This document shows, piece after piece, positions 19,978 to 29,875 of a DNA stretch of 34,030 nucleotides (position 1 is its first letter; each line of letters starts with the position of its first letter). Location of the stretch: assembly GCA_030141605.1 (NCBI GenBank), contig JAQGDQ010001154.1:25001-59030 (forward strand), in the 5' to 3' direction. The DNA comes from Tubiluchus corallicola. Lineage: Eukaryota; Priapulida; Priapulimorpha; Priapulimorphida; Tubiluchidae. A program made the position numbers and the translations under genes. The notes beneath the pieces are model-generated. The model made no database searches and was not told the DNA's origin. It saw nothing but the letters and a program-made list of their open reading frames with translations.

Positions 19978-19983
19978 AATAAA
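19978..19983 (+). terminator. Candidate poly(A) signal AATAAA (distal)
   Basis: CATAATAAATTTTATTTAAA, then GTTAGTGTCTCTTTTA within 35 nt, resembles a signal plus downstream GT/T-rich element. It would end the E2-like transcript just before the (GTT)n array. Confidence 0.35.
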
Positions 19984-20166
19984 TTTTATTTAAACTAATT
20001 TAAAGTTAGTGTCTCTTTTATAAATGATTGACTAGCATGAAAATACGCTACACTGTGATGTGCTTGAGTCACGTGATGTCGATTGAGTGTTTTTGGAGTG
20101 GCATTTGACATAAATTTTTCGATGCCAACTGTCACTGGAGAGCACGATGTCGTTTATTATTGTGTT

Positions 20167-20168
20167 CG

Positions 20169-20256
<88 letters not shown>

Positions 20257-21235
20257 AGTCGTTTTGCTGTTGTTGTCATTACCTTGTAATTGTTGCTGTT
20301 GTTGTCGTCATTACCCTGTAATTGTTGCTGTTGTTGTCATTACCCTGTAATTGTTGCTGTTGTTATTGTCATTACCCTGTAATTGTTGCTGTTGTCGTCA
20401 TTACCCTGTAATAGTTGTTGTTGTTGTCGTTTTGCTGTTGTTGTCATTACCCTGTAATTGTTGCTGTTGTCGTCATTACCTTGTAATAGTTGTTGTTGTT
20501 TTGCTGTTGTTGTTTTGCTATTGTTGTCATTACCCTGTAATTGTTAATGTTGTCGTCATTACCCTGTAATTGTTGTTGTTGTCGTCATTACCCTGTAATA
20601 GTTGTTGTTGTTTTGCTGTTGTTGTCATTACCCTGTAATTGTTGCTGTTGTCGTCATTACCTTGTAATTGTTGCTGTTGTTGTCGTCATTACCCTGTAAT
20701 AGTTGTTGTTGTTATTGTTGTTGTTATTTTGCTGTTGTCGTCATTACCCTGTAATTGTTGCTGTTGTTGTCATTACCCTGTAATTGTTGTTGTTGTTGTC
20801 GTCATTACCTTGTAATTGTTGCTGTTGTTGTCGTCATTACCCTGTAATAGTTGTTGTTGTTGTTGTTTTCGCTGTTTTGCTGTTGTAGTCATTACTCTGT
20901 AATTGTTGCTGTTGTTGTCATTACCCTGTAATTGTTACTGTTGTTGTCGTCATTACCCTGTAATTGTTGCTGTTGTCGTCATTACCCTGTAATAGTTGTT
21001 GTTGTTATTGTTGTTGTTGTTTTGCTATTGTTGTCATTACCCTGTAATTGTTGCTGTTGTTGTCATCACCCTGTAATTGTTGTTGTTGTTGTTGTTGTCG
21101 TCATTACCCTGTAATTGTTGCTGTTGTCGTTTTGCTGTTGTCGTCATTACCTGCAATTGTTGCTGTTGTTGTCATCATTACTTTGTAGTTGCTGTTGTTG
21201 TCGTCATCACCGCCACCATTGTCGGTGATTATTTG
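20167..21235. repeat. (GTT)n array punctuated by CATTACCCTGTAAT, about 26 units
   Basis: A pure GTT/TTG tract (about 20168-20256) leads into roughly 1 kb in which runs of GTT/GCT/GTC triplets are separated by CATTACCYTGTAAT. This spacer has perfect ATTAC/GTAAT inverted arms around three bases. About 26 such spacers occur, commonly 29-32 bp apart, with larger super-units marked by TTTTGCTGTTG. The poly-Cys and poly-Val frames are artefacts. Confidence 0.95.
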
Positions 21236-21960
21236 TAGACAATAAGCAATTACCGCTACGTAAGCAAGGCTCACAAAATTTTCAATATTTTTTATTTGAG
21301 CTCTCGTTATTTGTATTGCAATTGTCGCTGTAGTTATTGCTGTTGTCATCAGCATTGTCACCGCCGTCGTCATTTTTTAATACATGGATTTAGTAAGTCT
21401 TTGGACAACGGTTAAACCTCAAAAGTAACGAAAGTAACGCAAGCAATTTGTTTATGCTAACTTTGCCACTAGATGGCGCCACACGCCTAAGCATTGAACT
21501 AGTTTTCACTTACGAACTCGCCTGAATTTGATTCAAAATCTGATTAAATTAAAAAACGTGAAATGCAATAAAACGGTGTAAGTTAAATACTTAACGAGTT
21601 AACTTATTACATTAACTTACGTAAGTTAAATACTTAACGACAGTTCAGCGACTAAGTTTACTAAAATTTTCGATTAACTTGAGTTGCAATTTTTGCGCAT
21701 GCGCGTAAATCAAAATATAAAATGTTTTCAACAATTACACGTCTAATCCCCCAGTAATAATTAAGCCTGACGTTTATTGCTTGCGACGTAATTCCATTTG
21801 GTTACATTAATTTTGTCCTTTTGTAATGCGTTCACTAGGGAAATTAACATATCCAGATTCCTGACTACGTTTCTTGTTTAAGAAATCTTTTTAAATTTCA
21901 AAATTTTTAAGCTACAGTATGTATTTTATTTGTATATATGCGTATGCGTGTCAAGATAAA
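21236..21960. other. Unassigned stretch with a CTCF-like motif
   Basis: No gene is seen. TACTTAACGAGTTAACTTAT at about 21589 and GTAAGTTAAATACTTAACGA at about 21620 form a small local duplication. Confidence 0.4.
21466..21480 (+). promoter_or_regulatory. CTCF-type binding motif
   Basis: CCACTAGATGGCGCC closely follows the bilaterian CTCF core (CCASYAGRKGGCRS). It stands in AT-rich sequence between the GTT array and the ATGTT satellite. Occupancy is not shown by sequence. Confidence 0.4.
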
Positions 21961-21967
21961 AACAAAT

Positions 21968-22772
21968 ATTATGTTATGTTATGTTACATTACGTTACATT
22001 AAGTTATGTTATGTTATGCTAGGCTAAGTTAAGTTATGACATGTCATGTCGCATCGTGTTATGTTATATTATGCCATGTTACGTTACATTACATTACACT
22101 AAGTTATGTTGCACTATGCTTTGTTATATTATGTTATGTCATGTCACGTCATGTTATGCTACATTATGCCATGTTATGTTACATTGCGTTACATTAAATT
22201 ACGTTATGTTATGCTAGGCTAAGTTAAGTTATGACATGTCATGTCGCATCATGTTATGTTATATTATGCCATGTTATGTTACATTACATTACACTAAGTT
22301 ATGTTGTACTATGCTTTGTTATATTATGTTATGTCATGTCACTTCATGTTATGCTACATTATGCCATGTTATGTTACATTGCATTACATTAAGTTATGTT
22401 ATGTTATGCTATGCTACGTTATGATATGATATGTCATGTCATGTCGCGTCATGTTATGTTATATTATGCCAGTTATGTTACATTACATTACACTAAGTTA
22501 TGTCATGCTGTACTATGCTATGTTATGTTATATTATGTTATGTCATGTCACGTCATGTTATGATATGTTATGCCATGTTAAGTTGTGTTGTGTTATGTTA
22601 CGTTACGTTACACTACGCTATGTTACGTTATGTCATGTTATGTTGTGTTACATTGCATACTTTATATTGTTATGTTGTACTATGCTATGTTATGTTATAT
22701 CATATCACGTCATGTCATGCTATGCTATTTTATGTTATGTCATGTCATGTTGTGTTACGTTACTTTGTGATG
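21968..22772. repeat. ATGTT-derived satellite with 195-bp higher-order unit, about 4 copies
   Basis: The array is built from degenerate pentamers (ATGTT, ACATT, ATGCT, ATGTC, ACGTT). The landmark GCTAGGCTAAG recurs with AGGCT at 22021 and 22216 and as ATGCT at 22411, giving an exact 195-bp (39-pentamer) period. Units also share GACATGTCATGTCGC and TGCTTTGTTATATTATG. The fourth unit is the most diverged. Confidence 0.9.
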
Positions 22773-23900
22773 TTTTTCTGTGTACTTGACATCAATTGAC
22801 CTTTATACTAGGTGTTTTAATACCTAGTATTAAAATGTGCATAAAATACATAGTATTTAAAGGTACTATAATACCTTTATCCTGTGAAATGAGTTAAATT
22901 CAGATAAAACTTGAACAAAAGCTCTACTGAAAATAATTTATTCATGTTTACCTAAATAATAATATAGGCCTATGATACGCTTTGATAACCTGCTGCTGAT
23001 CACGGAGCACGTGTATGCGTACACGCGCGCACTCATGCGCACACGCACACAGACACGCATACTCATAACATAACTCTTTACCTATCATTTGACTCTAGCA
23101 TAATACTACATCTCGAATAAAATCCTGTTTTGACAACATAGCTTTTATATACAACATATAATATCTTACATTAGACCTATATAACGCAAAAAATCCTTTC
23201 ACAAAGTATTAAACTACATAACAACGTAATTAACACACACAGTTCATTAGCAAATAAGTCCAATTTATGAAAATAAAAATTTAAGCTAACATGAATTACA
23301 TGAATCGTCGTTAGAATCGAGTCAGTCATATACATCCGGTTTGCTATCAGGCATATCCGGTCTGCTCGAGATTTTGCACCAATTGTCATACGCCTGTGAT
23401 TCTAACGATGAACAATGTTTGACATTAGATCAGAACTGCTATACTACTACTAAAATACCTGATCTTTTTACAAGTGTGAGCCGGAGGTATAATTAAAAAA
23501 TAATTAAATAATCGTTTTTTTGGTTAAATACATATCAGAAAATATATCAAAGTTACTGTATCGCAGGCCTGCTGTAGTTGAGTAAACCTAGATGTTCTAA
23601 AAAAGGAGTATTTTCTTCGAGTATTCCACAGCGCAGTTCTAACGTTTGCATGTACTAACCTGCTGTACCTAGAGAAGCTTTCATTCAGTATATCGCGTTA
23701 TCACTACCTTTTGTCATTTGTAAATAATTTTTGAAGCCGGGGAGTATAATCTCTGGCTTCATTTACGAGATCTTATTGTACAACTTGTTTATGCAGTGAA
23801 ATTTGACTCTTACAACCTACTGTAACGACACAACAAATTCACGTCCACACAATATGATACTGTACAACGAAGTACCGATGATACGTACTTATTTATACAC
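22773..23900. other. Unassigned; includes a short (CA/CG) tract
   Basis: An alternating purine-pyrimidine tract lies at about 23005-23062 (ACACGCGCGCAC, CGCACACGCACACA). A 70-codon minus frame (23177-23389) has no recognisable domain. No gene is supported. Confidence 0.45.
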
Positions 23901-23901
23901 A

Positions 23902-24263
23902 ATACTTAGCATATTTTTCAAGCCAATTCTTATTACAGGCACATAAAAACATTTATAGTTAAAAACAACACAACTTTATTAAAAACTTTTATATTAAAAA
24001 GTTAAAAGTTAAAATCATGCCAAAAGTTTCAACTAGCTGCTGTCGTCATCATCAAAGCATTCATTATTCAACACCTATTTGGCTTCTGTTAAATACTTAA
24101 TTAGTGCTCTGCCTACACAAACGGTTGTATGTTTGTAAATTTACCACTGATGATGACAGCAGCAGCTAGTCGAAATGTTTGGCGCGATTTTTAACTATTA
24201 ACTTTTTAATGTAAAAGTTGTGAATAAAGTTGCGATGTTTTTAACTATAAATACTTAGCATAT
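23902..24263. mobile_element. Fold-back (long inverted repeat) element
   Basis: Arms at 23951-24053 and 24149-24252 are reverse complements at close to 90% identity. The outer ends are ATTTATAGTTAAAAAC and GTTTTTAACTATAAAT; the inner ends are AGCTGCTGTCGTCATCATCA and TGATGATGACAGCAGCAGCT. The spacer is about 95 bp. A 13-bp direct repeat ATACTTAGCATAT occurs at 23902-23914 and 24251-24263. It touches the right arm but lies 36 bp outside the left arm, so it may be a target duplication with extra left-end sequence. There is no coding capacity, and a MITE-like non-autonomous transposon is the best reading. Confidence 0.75.
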
Positions 24264-25361
24264 GTTATATTCCTACAGTGGTACAACATTTTGTGAGATA
24301 CAGAAATTGTCGTTAATTTGACAGTGACTAGATCACGGAACAATAATGGCAGAAACTTCAGATCTAACTCCCATATCTGTATGTTTTTATCACATTAACA
24401 GAACCGCCATTGATTCAGATTGGCAACAGCTGTAACTGTATGCCTTTTGGGTGTCCGTTTTTCTTAAAAATGTATGGATCTGGACTTCTACTCACCTTAT
24501 ATGAAACAAACTTTTATTCCTATTGCCATGTTCCTTATATTTTACACCGTTGCTTATGGCGCACAACAGGAATAAATTATAATTAGTTCACTGGTGTTTT
24601 AATGTCTTCGTAACCATCGTAACACAAATTATAATCTGTTTTTATATTAAGTTACAAAAAACTGAACTCAGTCTAATGAGAAATAACAATTATCACAATT
24701 TTCTTTGCATTGCCAATCAAAAAGCATTTTTATACATGCAAAATAACTTAAACACAAATGAAGCCAGTTAAAAAGGTTTAATTGTGGCATTGTGTCTACA
24801 CAACTCACATTAATTACTCAGTTCGATTTTAACAATTGATGTATTTTCGCCACACATTTTCATTATCACAAGCAAGACGTTTCTAAGAAATACTTTCAAT
24901 TTTTCTCTATTTCTCTTCACTTTTGTCAAACAAGCGCTTAGTAACTCGAATCTGGCTTCAGTTATAGCAATTTTGAATACTGTTTTACGTGGGTTGATAG
25001 ATTACATTAGCAAAAATTTCCGGAATTTACAAACCTGCAAATTGTCTTATTACCTGCTTTAAAATGTCAAAACGAAATGAATTTCAAAGCTAGTTACGTC
25101 ACAAGCAAGCACGTGCAAAACAAGTGAACAGTAAAAAGTAAAACAAACTCTGACTGGACAGAGACTTTGCTTATAACCTGTTTTGTACGAATTACTTGCT
25201 TTAGGCGCTCTCTTTAGTTAAAAAAGTTTCTTGAGCTTATGAATGTATAAAGAGCGTGGTCGAATAGAGCTTAAACAGCACTGACTTAGTAGCTTAATCG
25301 CCTTGCATGCATTATTATTGCGACCTGACGCAATCATTGTGTGTGCACACGCCTTGATGAA
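24264..25361. other. Unassigned AT-rich stretch
   Basis: No gene, tandem repeat or transposon end was recognised. Confidence 0.5.
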
Positions 25362-25715
25362 AAACAGCTTACTTTCTAGTGTGAACATACCTTGGTGAAA
25401 AATAGTTTTCTGGTGTGAACATGCCTTTGTGAAAAATGGCTCTCTAGTGTGAACATACCTTGGTGAAAAATAGTTTTCTGGTGTGAACATGCCTTTGTGA
25501 AAAATGGCTTTCTAGTGTGAACATACCTTGGTGAAAAATGGTCTGGTGTGAACATGTCTTGGTGAAAAACAACTTTTTAATGTGAACATGCCTTGGTAAA
25601 AATGGTTTTCTTGTGTGAACAAACCTTGGTGAAAAATGGTTTTCTAGTGTGAACATGTCTTGACGAAAAATGGTTTTCTGGTGTGAACGTGACTTGGTGA
25701 AAACCGACTTTCTCT
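25362..25715. repeat. 34-bp minisatellite, about 10 copies
   Basis: GTGAACAT starts at 25381, 25415, 25449, 25483 and 25517, giving a 34-bp period. Units carry CCTTGGTGAAAAATGGTTTT and CTRGTGTGAACATRC. Two unit types alternate at the left (CATACCTTGG/CATGCCTTTG), implying a 68-bp dimer. Minus-strand 'FTKACSHQK' frames are artefacts. Confidence 0.93.
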
Positions 25716-25947
25716 TTGCACTAGATTTGTACATTTTCGTATTTATAAAGAAATAGAAAGAAATACGAAATGTGTTACACTAAACAAATTTTCGTAACGC
25801 TTGGGACGGTGTCAAAAAAAAGACTGAAAGAATTAATAAATGATACTTTTTACTGATATATAAACTAAGTTTGAATTGCAATCATTGGTTGAATTTCAGA
25901 AGTTGCAACTTGAAGTCTGTTCTGTCTGCAATTCTGCTGCTCGGGTC

Positions 25948-26063
25948 TTATAATTGGCGTCGTCTGCAGTCACACGGGCAATTAGAGGTGCATCTTTGGC
26001 TCAGTGAGTGGAGACAAATCTGGAACTGATGTTGCAGCATTCCAAAGATAATGCAGCGGCGAC
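25948..26063 (-). CDS. Possible terminal exon, Cys/Arg-rich, uncharacterised
   Basis: On the minus strand, TCATCTCTTTTTTTCTAG at about 26081-26064 is a strong polypyrimidine-AG acceptor. It is followed by a frame of about 37 codons containing RRCIIFGMLQHQFQICL, then CTSNCPCDCRRRQL and TAA (25950-25948). The block is visibly less AT-rich than its surroundings. A second frame (SPLHYLWNAATSVPDLSPL) is also open for about 27 codons, so the coding phase is uncertain and a non-coding exon or old repeat is possible. No upstream exon was found. Confidence 0.2.
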
Positions 26064-26485
26064 CTAGAAAAAAAGAGATGAAACATTAAGTATCTTTACG
26101 AAACAAAGACGTAGAGAAAGCGAAATAATGCCAAGCATCACAGGACATGCAAGACAAATCACGGTGATTATCTCTAATCCATCTATAAAGATGCTTTTTC
26201 TTAGAAATGTCTTATGGGTCTATAGTGTAGTCTTTATAATTACATTTAATGGAGTAACGTAAAGCTTAGTTCACACGCCAAAAAAGTTTTATTTTATTTT
26301 TTTATATTCTAGTAGCAAGGACCCACAATTTGATGATGACGATGATGATATTAATAATAATAACAACAATAATAATTTATTAGCCTGACTAAGAAAAACA
26401 AGATCACAGGTAAAAATGTTACCCTACACAAATTAATATTTATCAAATTACGTCAGGCAACTAAAATTTACAGAAACAACTAAAT
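26064..26485. other. Unassigned; short (GAT)n/(AAT)n tract
   Basis: GATGATGACGATGATGATAT and AATAATAATAACAACAATAA occur at about 26331-26378. No gene is seen. Confidence 0.45.
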
Positions 26486-26860
26486 ATGTTATGTTATGTT
26501 CTGTTCTGTTATGTTATGTTATGTTATGTTATGTTATGTTATGTTATGTTATGTTATGTTATGTTATGTTATGTTATGTTATGTTATGTTATGTTATGTT
26601 ATGTTATGTTATGTTATGTTATGTTATGTTATGTTATGTTATGTTATGTTATGTTATGTTATGTTATGTTATGTTATGTTATGTTATGTTATGTTATGTT
26701 ATGTTATGTTATGTTATGCTATGTTATGTTATGTTAAATTGTATTATGATATGTTATGTTATGTTATGTTATGTTATGTTATGTTATGTTATGTTATGTT
26801 ATGTTATGTTATTTTATGTTATGTTATGTTATGTTATGTTACGCTTTTGTGTTATGATAT
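26486..26860. repeat. (ATGTT)n microsatellite, about 375 bp
   Basis: Nearly pure from about 26512 to 26730, with interruptions at 26718, 26735-26750 and 26812. The right edge decays through TGTCATGTCATG and TCGTGTCGTGCC variants to about 26970. It is the same pentamer as the satellite at 21968 but lacks its 195-bp structure. Confidence 0.97.
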
Positions 26861-27014
26861 GTTATGTGTCTTGTCATGTCATGTCTTCTCTTGTCGTGTC
26901 GTGCCGTGCCTCTCGTGTCGTGTCGTGTCATGTCATGTTATGTTACGCTGTGTTCTGTTCTGTTATGTTATCATGTGTACACCCAGTGCCTTAGTAATAC
27001 TGGCTTATTCTTGA

Positions 27015-27205
27015 TAGTGAACCCAAATCATTTAAAACTAATACATAACGTCTTAAATTCTTCGGAGGCGTTCGGAAAACACCTCTTTTGGAGGCGACGT
27101 CCTCCTCTTTAACTCACTTCTGGCGCCAATAAATGATGGTTTCCTAATCATAGCCATACCGGCTACTGATTCTCAAAATACGTTCCAAGTGTAATCAGTT
27201 TCTGT
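27015..27205. other. Unassigned stretch
   Basis: No gene is seen. A CTCTTTTGGAGGCGACG patch near 27082 is locally GC-richer. Confidence 0.4.
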
Positions 27206-27207
27206 AT

Positions 27208-27285
27208 AGTGCGTGCGTGCGTGTGCGTGCGCGTGTGTGTGCGTGTGCGTGCGCGCGTGTGTGCGTGTGTGTATGTGTGTGTATA
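27208..27285. repeat. (GTGC/GTGT)n alternating purine-pyrimidine tract
   Basis: GTGCGTGCGTGCGTGTGCGT and similar words occupy nearly 80 bp, a good Z-DNA candidate. Confidence 0.9.
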
Positions 27286-28169
27286 GTTTGCATTTGAAAG
27301 CTGCTGTAGTCAGATGAATTTCTCTGTTTAGACGAACTCCATTCTTTGCGACCTATTTCCATTTTTAAACTCAAGTATTAGTCGTGAACCAGTATAAACC
27401 AAGTTATCTCAAATTAGCTTAGTCAAAATTTATCTTCTTATCAAATGCACCATTTATTACAAGCACGGAAGCTCGATATGTGCAAGATACGGTCAGAAAT
27501 TTTTAAAGGAAAACCGGACGATTTATTAGACTGAATCTCATTTTAATTAGCTGTCCAAAATATACGGTTTCTTGAGTATAAAAGTTAGCAGTTGTTTCGC
27601 ATATTTGAATAATTAACTTGGAATGTTAATTAACGGCAACCGACAACAGCTATCGCTTACGTCACAAACTAACCACAGGTTGTGCAATGGTAGCCACCTT
27701 CTCTGCACGTCAAGCACGCTTGCGTAAGCGAAGATTGCTATAATACGCTGATGTGACGTCGCGAAAATGAGCTCTGCGTCACACTGACGTCACAGAAGAA
27801 CGCGTTCATGCTTATCACGGTACAGTGCCTATTTGTCGTCCGCGCGAATGTGACAGGCGCCATTGCCGGTCCTAGTGGATTCGCTGAGCCGCGCATAGCT
27901 TTGAAAGTTTAACAAAATTTAACTATCCGAGGAAATTATTATTTAAATTAAGCTTTGATTTAAAAAAAGCTGTTGTAGTTTTCATTATTTTAGATTATAC
28001 TATATTTTGAACTAATGGCAGCTTGACGTACGAGAAACAATGAAATGCGACGTGGCTTACAGGCGTAATGATGATGGCTGGTTAGACGACAGAGACGCAG
28101 CGCAAAAATTCTTGCTACGGTAAAAGCTTTCCTGAAAAGTGTCGTGCGTCACGTTGTTGACAAGTTTTA
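27286..28169. other. Unassigned, GC-richer than average; possible diverged family A copy
   Basis: Around 27625-27770, GTTAATTAACGGC, GTCACAAACTAACCA and TTGCGTAAGCGAAGATTG resemble family A (173-508, 6881-7200) at lower identity. A perfect CRE TGACGTCA lies at 27785-27792. A 27-codon ATG frame from about 28041 (MKCDVAYRRNDDGWLDDRDA) ends at a GTAAAAG donor-like site, but it could not be joined in frame to the ORF at 28170. Confidence 0.4.
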
Positions 28170-28301
28170 ATGGATGGTTCTGTCACAGAGGAATGGCTGC
28201 ACGGGGCAGATCCAGGACTAGAGAAAGAGTTACGCTCTCTTATTGAATATTGCACATCGTTAAGCATCAGTAGTGATTTGCCACTGAAGCCAAAAAAATA
28301 G
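28170..28301 (+). CDS. Short ORF, uncharacterised (43 codons)
   Basis: ATG opens MDGSVTEEWLHGADPGLEKE, continuing LRSLIEYCTSLSISSDLPLK and ending PKK-TAG. The composition is protein-like and mostly free of the low-complexity bias around it. The frame is blocked upstream by a TGA at 28158-28160. TTCTGTCACAG at about 28180-28190 could serve as an acceptor, making it a terminal exon. No family was recognised. It may be part of a decayed element. Confidence 0.2.
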   Translation: MDGSVTEEWLHGADPGLEKELRSLIEYCTSLSISSDLPLKPKK

Positions 28302-28470
28302 AACAGTATTAAAATATCACAGTATTTTGTATTGGATCTTGTATTTGCATTTGTATTTGTACTTAGCAGACCTGTAAACTGTAAGAACTTACGCCCCTTG
28401 TCTTGTGCCGCCCCCTCACCCTAAACGGACATATTCACTTCGAAGAACATCAACAACATTATTAAATAAG
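28302..28470. other. Unassigned
   Basis: It includes a short TTTGTATTTGCATTTG tract near 28326-28360. Nothing else was recognised. Confidence 0.4.
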
Positions 28471-28735
28471 ATGGGGGCGACAAACCGCGCTAACCACTCA
28501 CCAGGGGGCGCATTGAGATGTCAGCGAAGCCCAAAAGTGACTCCAGAAAGAGATAAGATGGGGGCGACAAACCACGCAAACCACTCACCAGGGGGCACAT
28601 TGAGATGTCAGCAAAGCCCAAAAGTGACTCCAGAAAGAGAGAAGGTGGGGGCGACAAATCGCGCTAACCACTCACCAGGGGGCACATTGAGATGCCAGCG
28701 AAGCCCAAAAGTGACTCCAGAAAGAGAACATATTA
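28471..28735 (+). repeat. 87-bp tandem triplication, in-frame (29 codons)
   Basis: Units start at 28471, 28558 and 28645. The period is 87 bp and one + frame (28405-28755) is open through all three. Each unit reads KMGATNRANHSPGG, then LRCQRSPKVTPERE. Differences include silent (GCT/GCA, TGT/TGC) and replacement (CGC/CAC, GCG/ACA, CGA/CAA) changes. The open frame has no in-frame ATG before the repeat. It could be a coding repeat of an unrecognised gene or a minisatellite with a period divisible by three. Confidence 0.85.
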
Positions 28736-28867
28736 AAAGAAGCCATGTATGTTAGGCGATTTTACTACTAAACAAAATCTACATAAAATTCTTGCTTGCT
28801 CAGCTATGCTCTTTGACATAGGTAGCAGAAGCAGAGCACAAGTTCCAAGATAATTGTTTGAAGATCC

Positions 28868-28881
28868 GTTACCATGGCAAC
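28868..28881. promoter_or_regulatory. RFX X-box motif
   Basis: GTTACCATGGCAAC is a full two-half-site X-box (GTTRCC, 2-bp spacer, GGYAAC), the target of RFX factors that control ciliary genes in animals. It overlaps the ATG of the 69-codon frame at 28874. Confidence 0.4.
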
Positions 28882-29083
28882 CGGGAAGAAAAACCTCTGT
28901 GTACGGCGCAATGTTTTCAGTCTCTCGTTAATTCAAATAGACGCTATTATTTCTGCGTGGAAAACGCAGGTGTCGAGATGCTTTGTGAAACAAATCAAAT
29001 TTTTTATCATTAATTCTTACGATCTTTTGCATTTTATCAGTCATCGAGAGGCTACAGAAGCCAGAGCAACAAGTTTATTTTGA
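28874..29083 (+). CDS. Small ORF, uncharacterised (69 codons)
   Basis: It starts at ACCATGGCAACC, a strong Kozak context, and reads MATGKKNLCVRRNVFSLSLI and on to TGA at 29081-29083. The first 15 residues are basic; the remainder is mixed. CAATGTTTTCAG at about 28909-28920 resembles a splice acceptor, and no donor fits a simple model. Nothing is recognised by homology. The good start context may be a by-product of the overlapping X-box palindrome. Confidence 0.2.
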   Translation: MATGKKNLCVRRNVFSLSLIQIDAIISAWKTQVSRCFVKQIKFFIINSYDLLHFISHREATEARATSLF

Positions 29084-29875
29084 CCCAGACTTTGGTCCTA
29101 ACCTCGTCTCCTAATTTTAGCTCCTATTAACGTTTGTTGGGTATCACTGCGCTTCGATATGCAATTTATGTAAATATTTTAATAGTTTCTATCGTAATTT
29201 TATAGTATAGTTGAGTGTTTTTTTAATTTTCTTAATTTCATATAATGCTATCGTGAAGCTCACGATTTCTTTATCTTATTTTTATTAGTTCTTAATTATG
29301 ATCATTAGTCATATTATTACATTTTCTTGTTAAAACATTAAAAATCCCACACAAGAAATTTCAGCTATAAAATAAGTCTATTTCTTTATATACAGTCTAA
29401 ACTTTTATCCTTGAACTAGTGTGCATAGCATTTACCTTCAATGAATTGCTGGCTTCCTTGCTTCATGGAAAAAACTTACCTGGGCAGTTGGCTTTCAGAG
29501 ATCATTGAGTAAGCATGTGACTTAAACTGAGAGAGCAATGTATAGTGTTGTTAATGATTTATATAAATAAAGCTCACCTGTATTTTACCTGAATTCTACC
29601 TGTATTCTAGTGACTTAGCAATTACCTTCATAAATGCTATGTACTTCAAATCAATGAAATAAATTTAAAATAAATAAATAAATAAATAAAAACTAGAACT
29701 ACTCCATAATTAAAATTAAAGCTGAACCAGCAGTATCATAACCAAATATCTGATTGGCTACAATAGCTAGGTCGCAGGTGAAGCCATTTATTTTGCTGTA
29801 GATTTATATAGGCTTCAGTGCTAATCATTTTAAAGTCCTGACTTTTGAACCCAGTCTTGGTTTATAGTAAGTGTG
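29084..29875. other. Unassigned AT-rich stretch with a + strand retroelement tail
   Basis: AATCAATGAAATAAATTTAA followed by AATAAATAAATAAATAAA at about 29653-29690 looks like a non-LTR 3' tail on the + strand. No gene is seen. The rest has no recognisable feature. Confidence 0.4.

Noticed and set aside
20277-21185. ATTACCCTGT resembling half of the I-SceI homing endonuclease site
   Set aside because: Only about ten bases match and the rest of the site is absent. The motif is simply the spacer of the GTT array.
22236-22799. Several Met/Leu/Cys/Tyr-rich frames of 61-117 codons
   Set aside because: They are translations of the ATGTT satellite and have no other support.
29466-29540. ACTTACCTGGGCAG, similar to the 5' end of U1 snRNA
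   Set aside because: The match stops after about 14 bases. No U1 stem-loops, Sm site or snRNA promoter follow. It also reads as a chance splice-donor complement on the minus strand.
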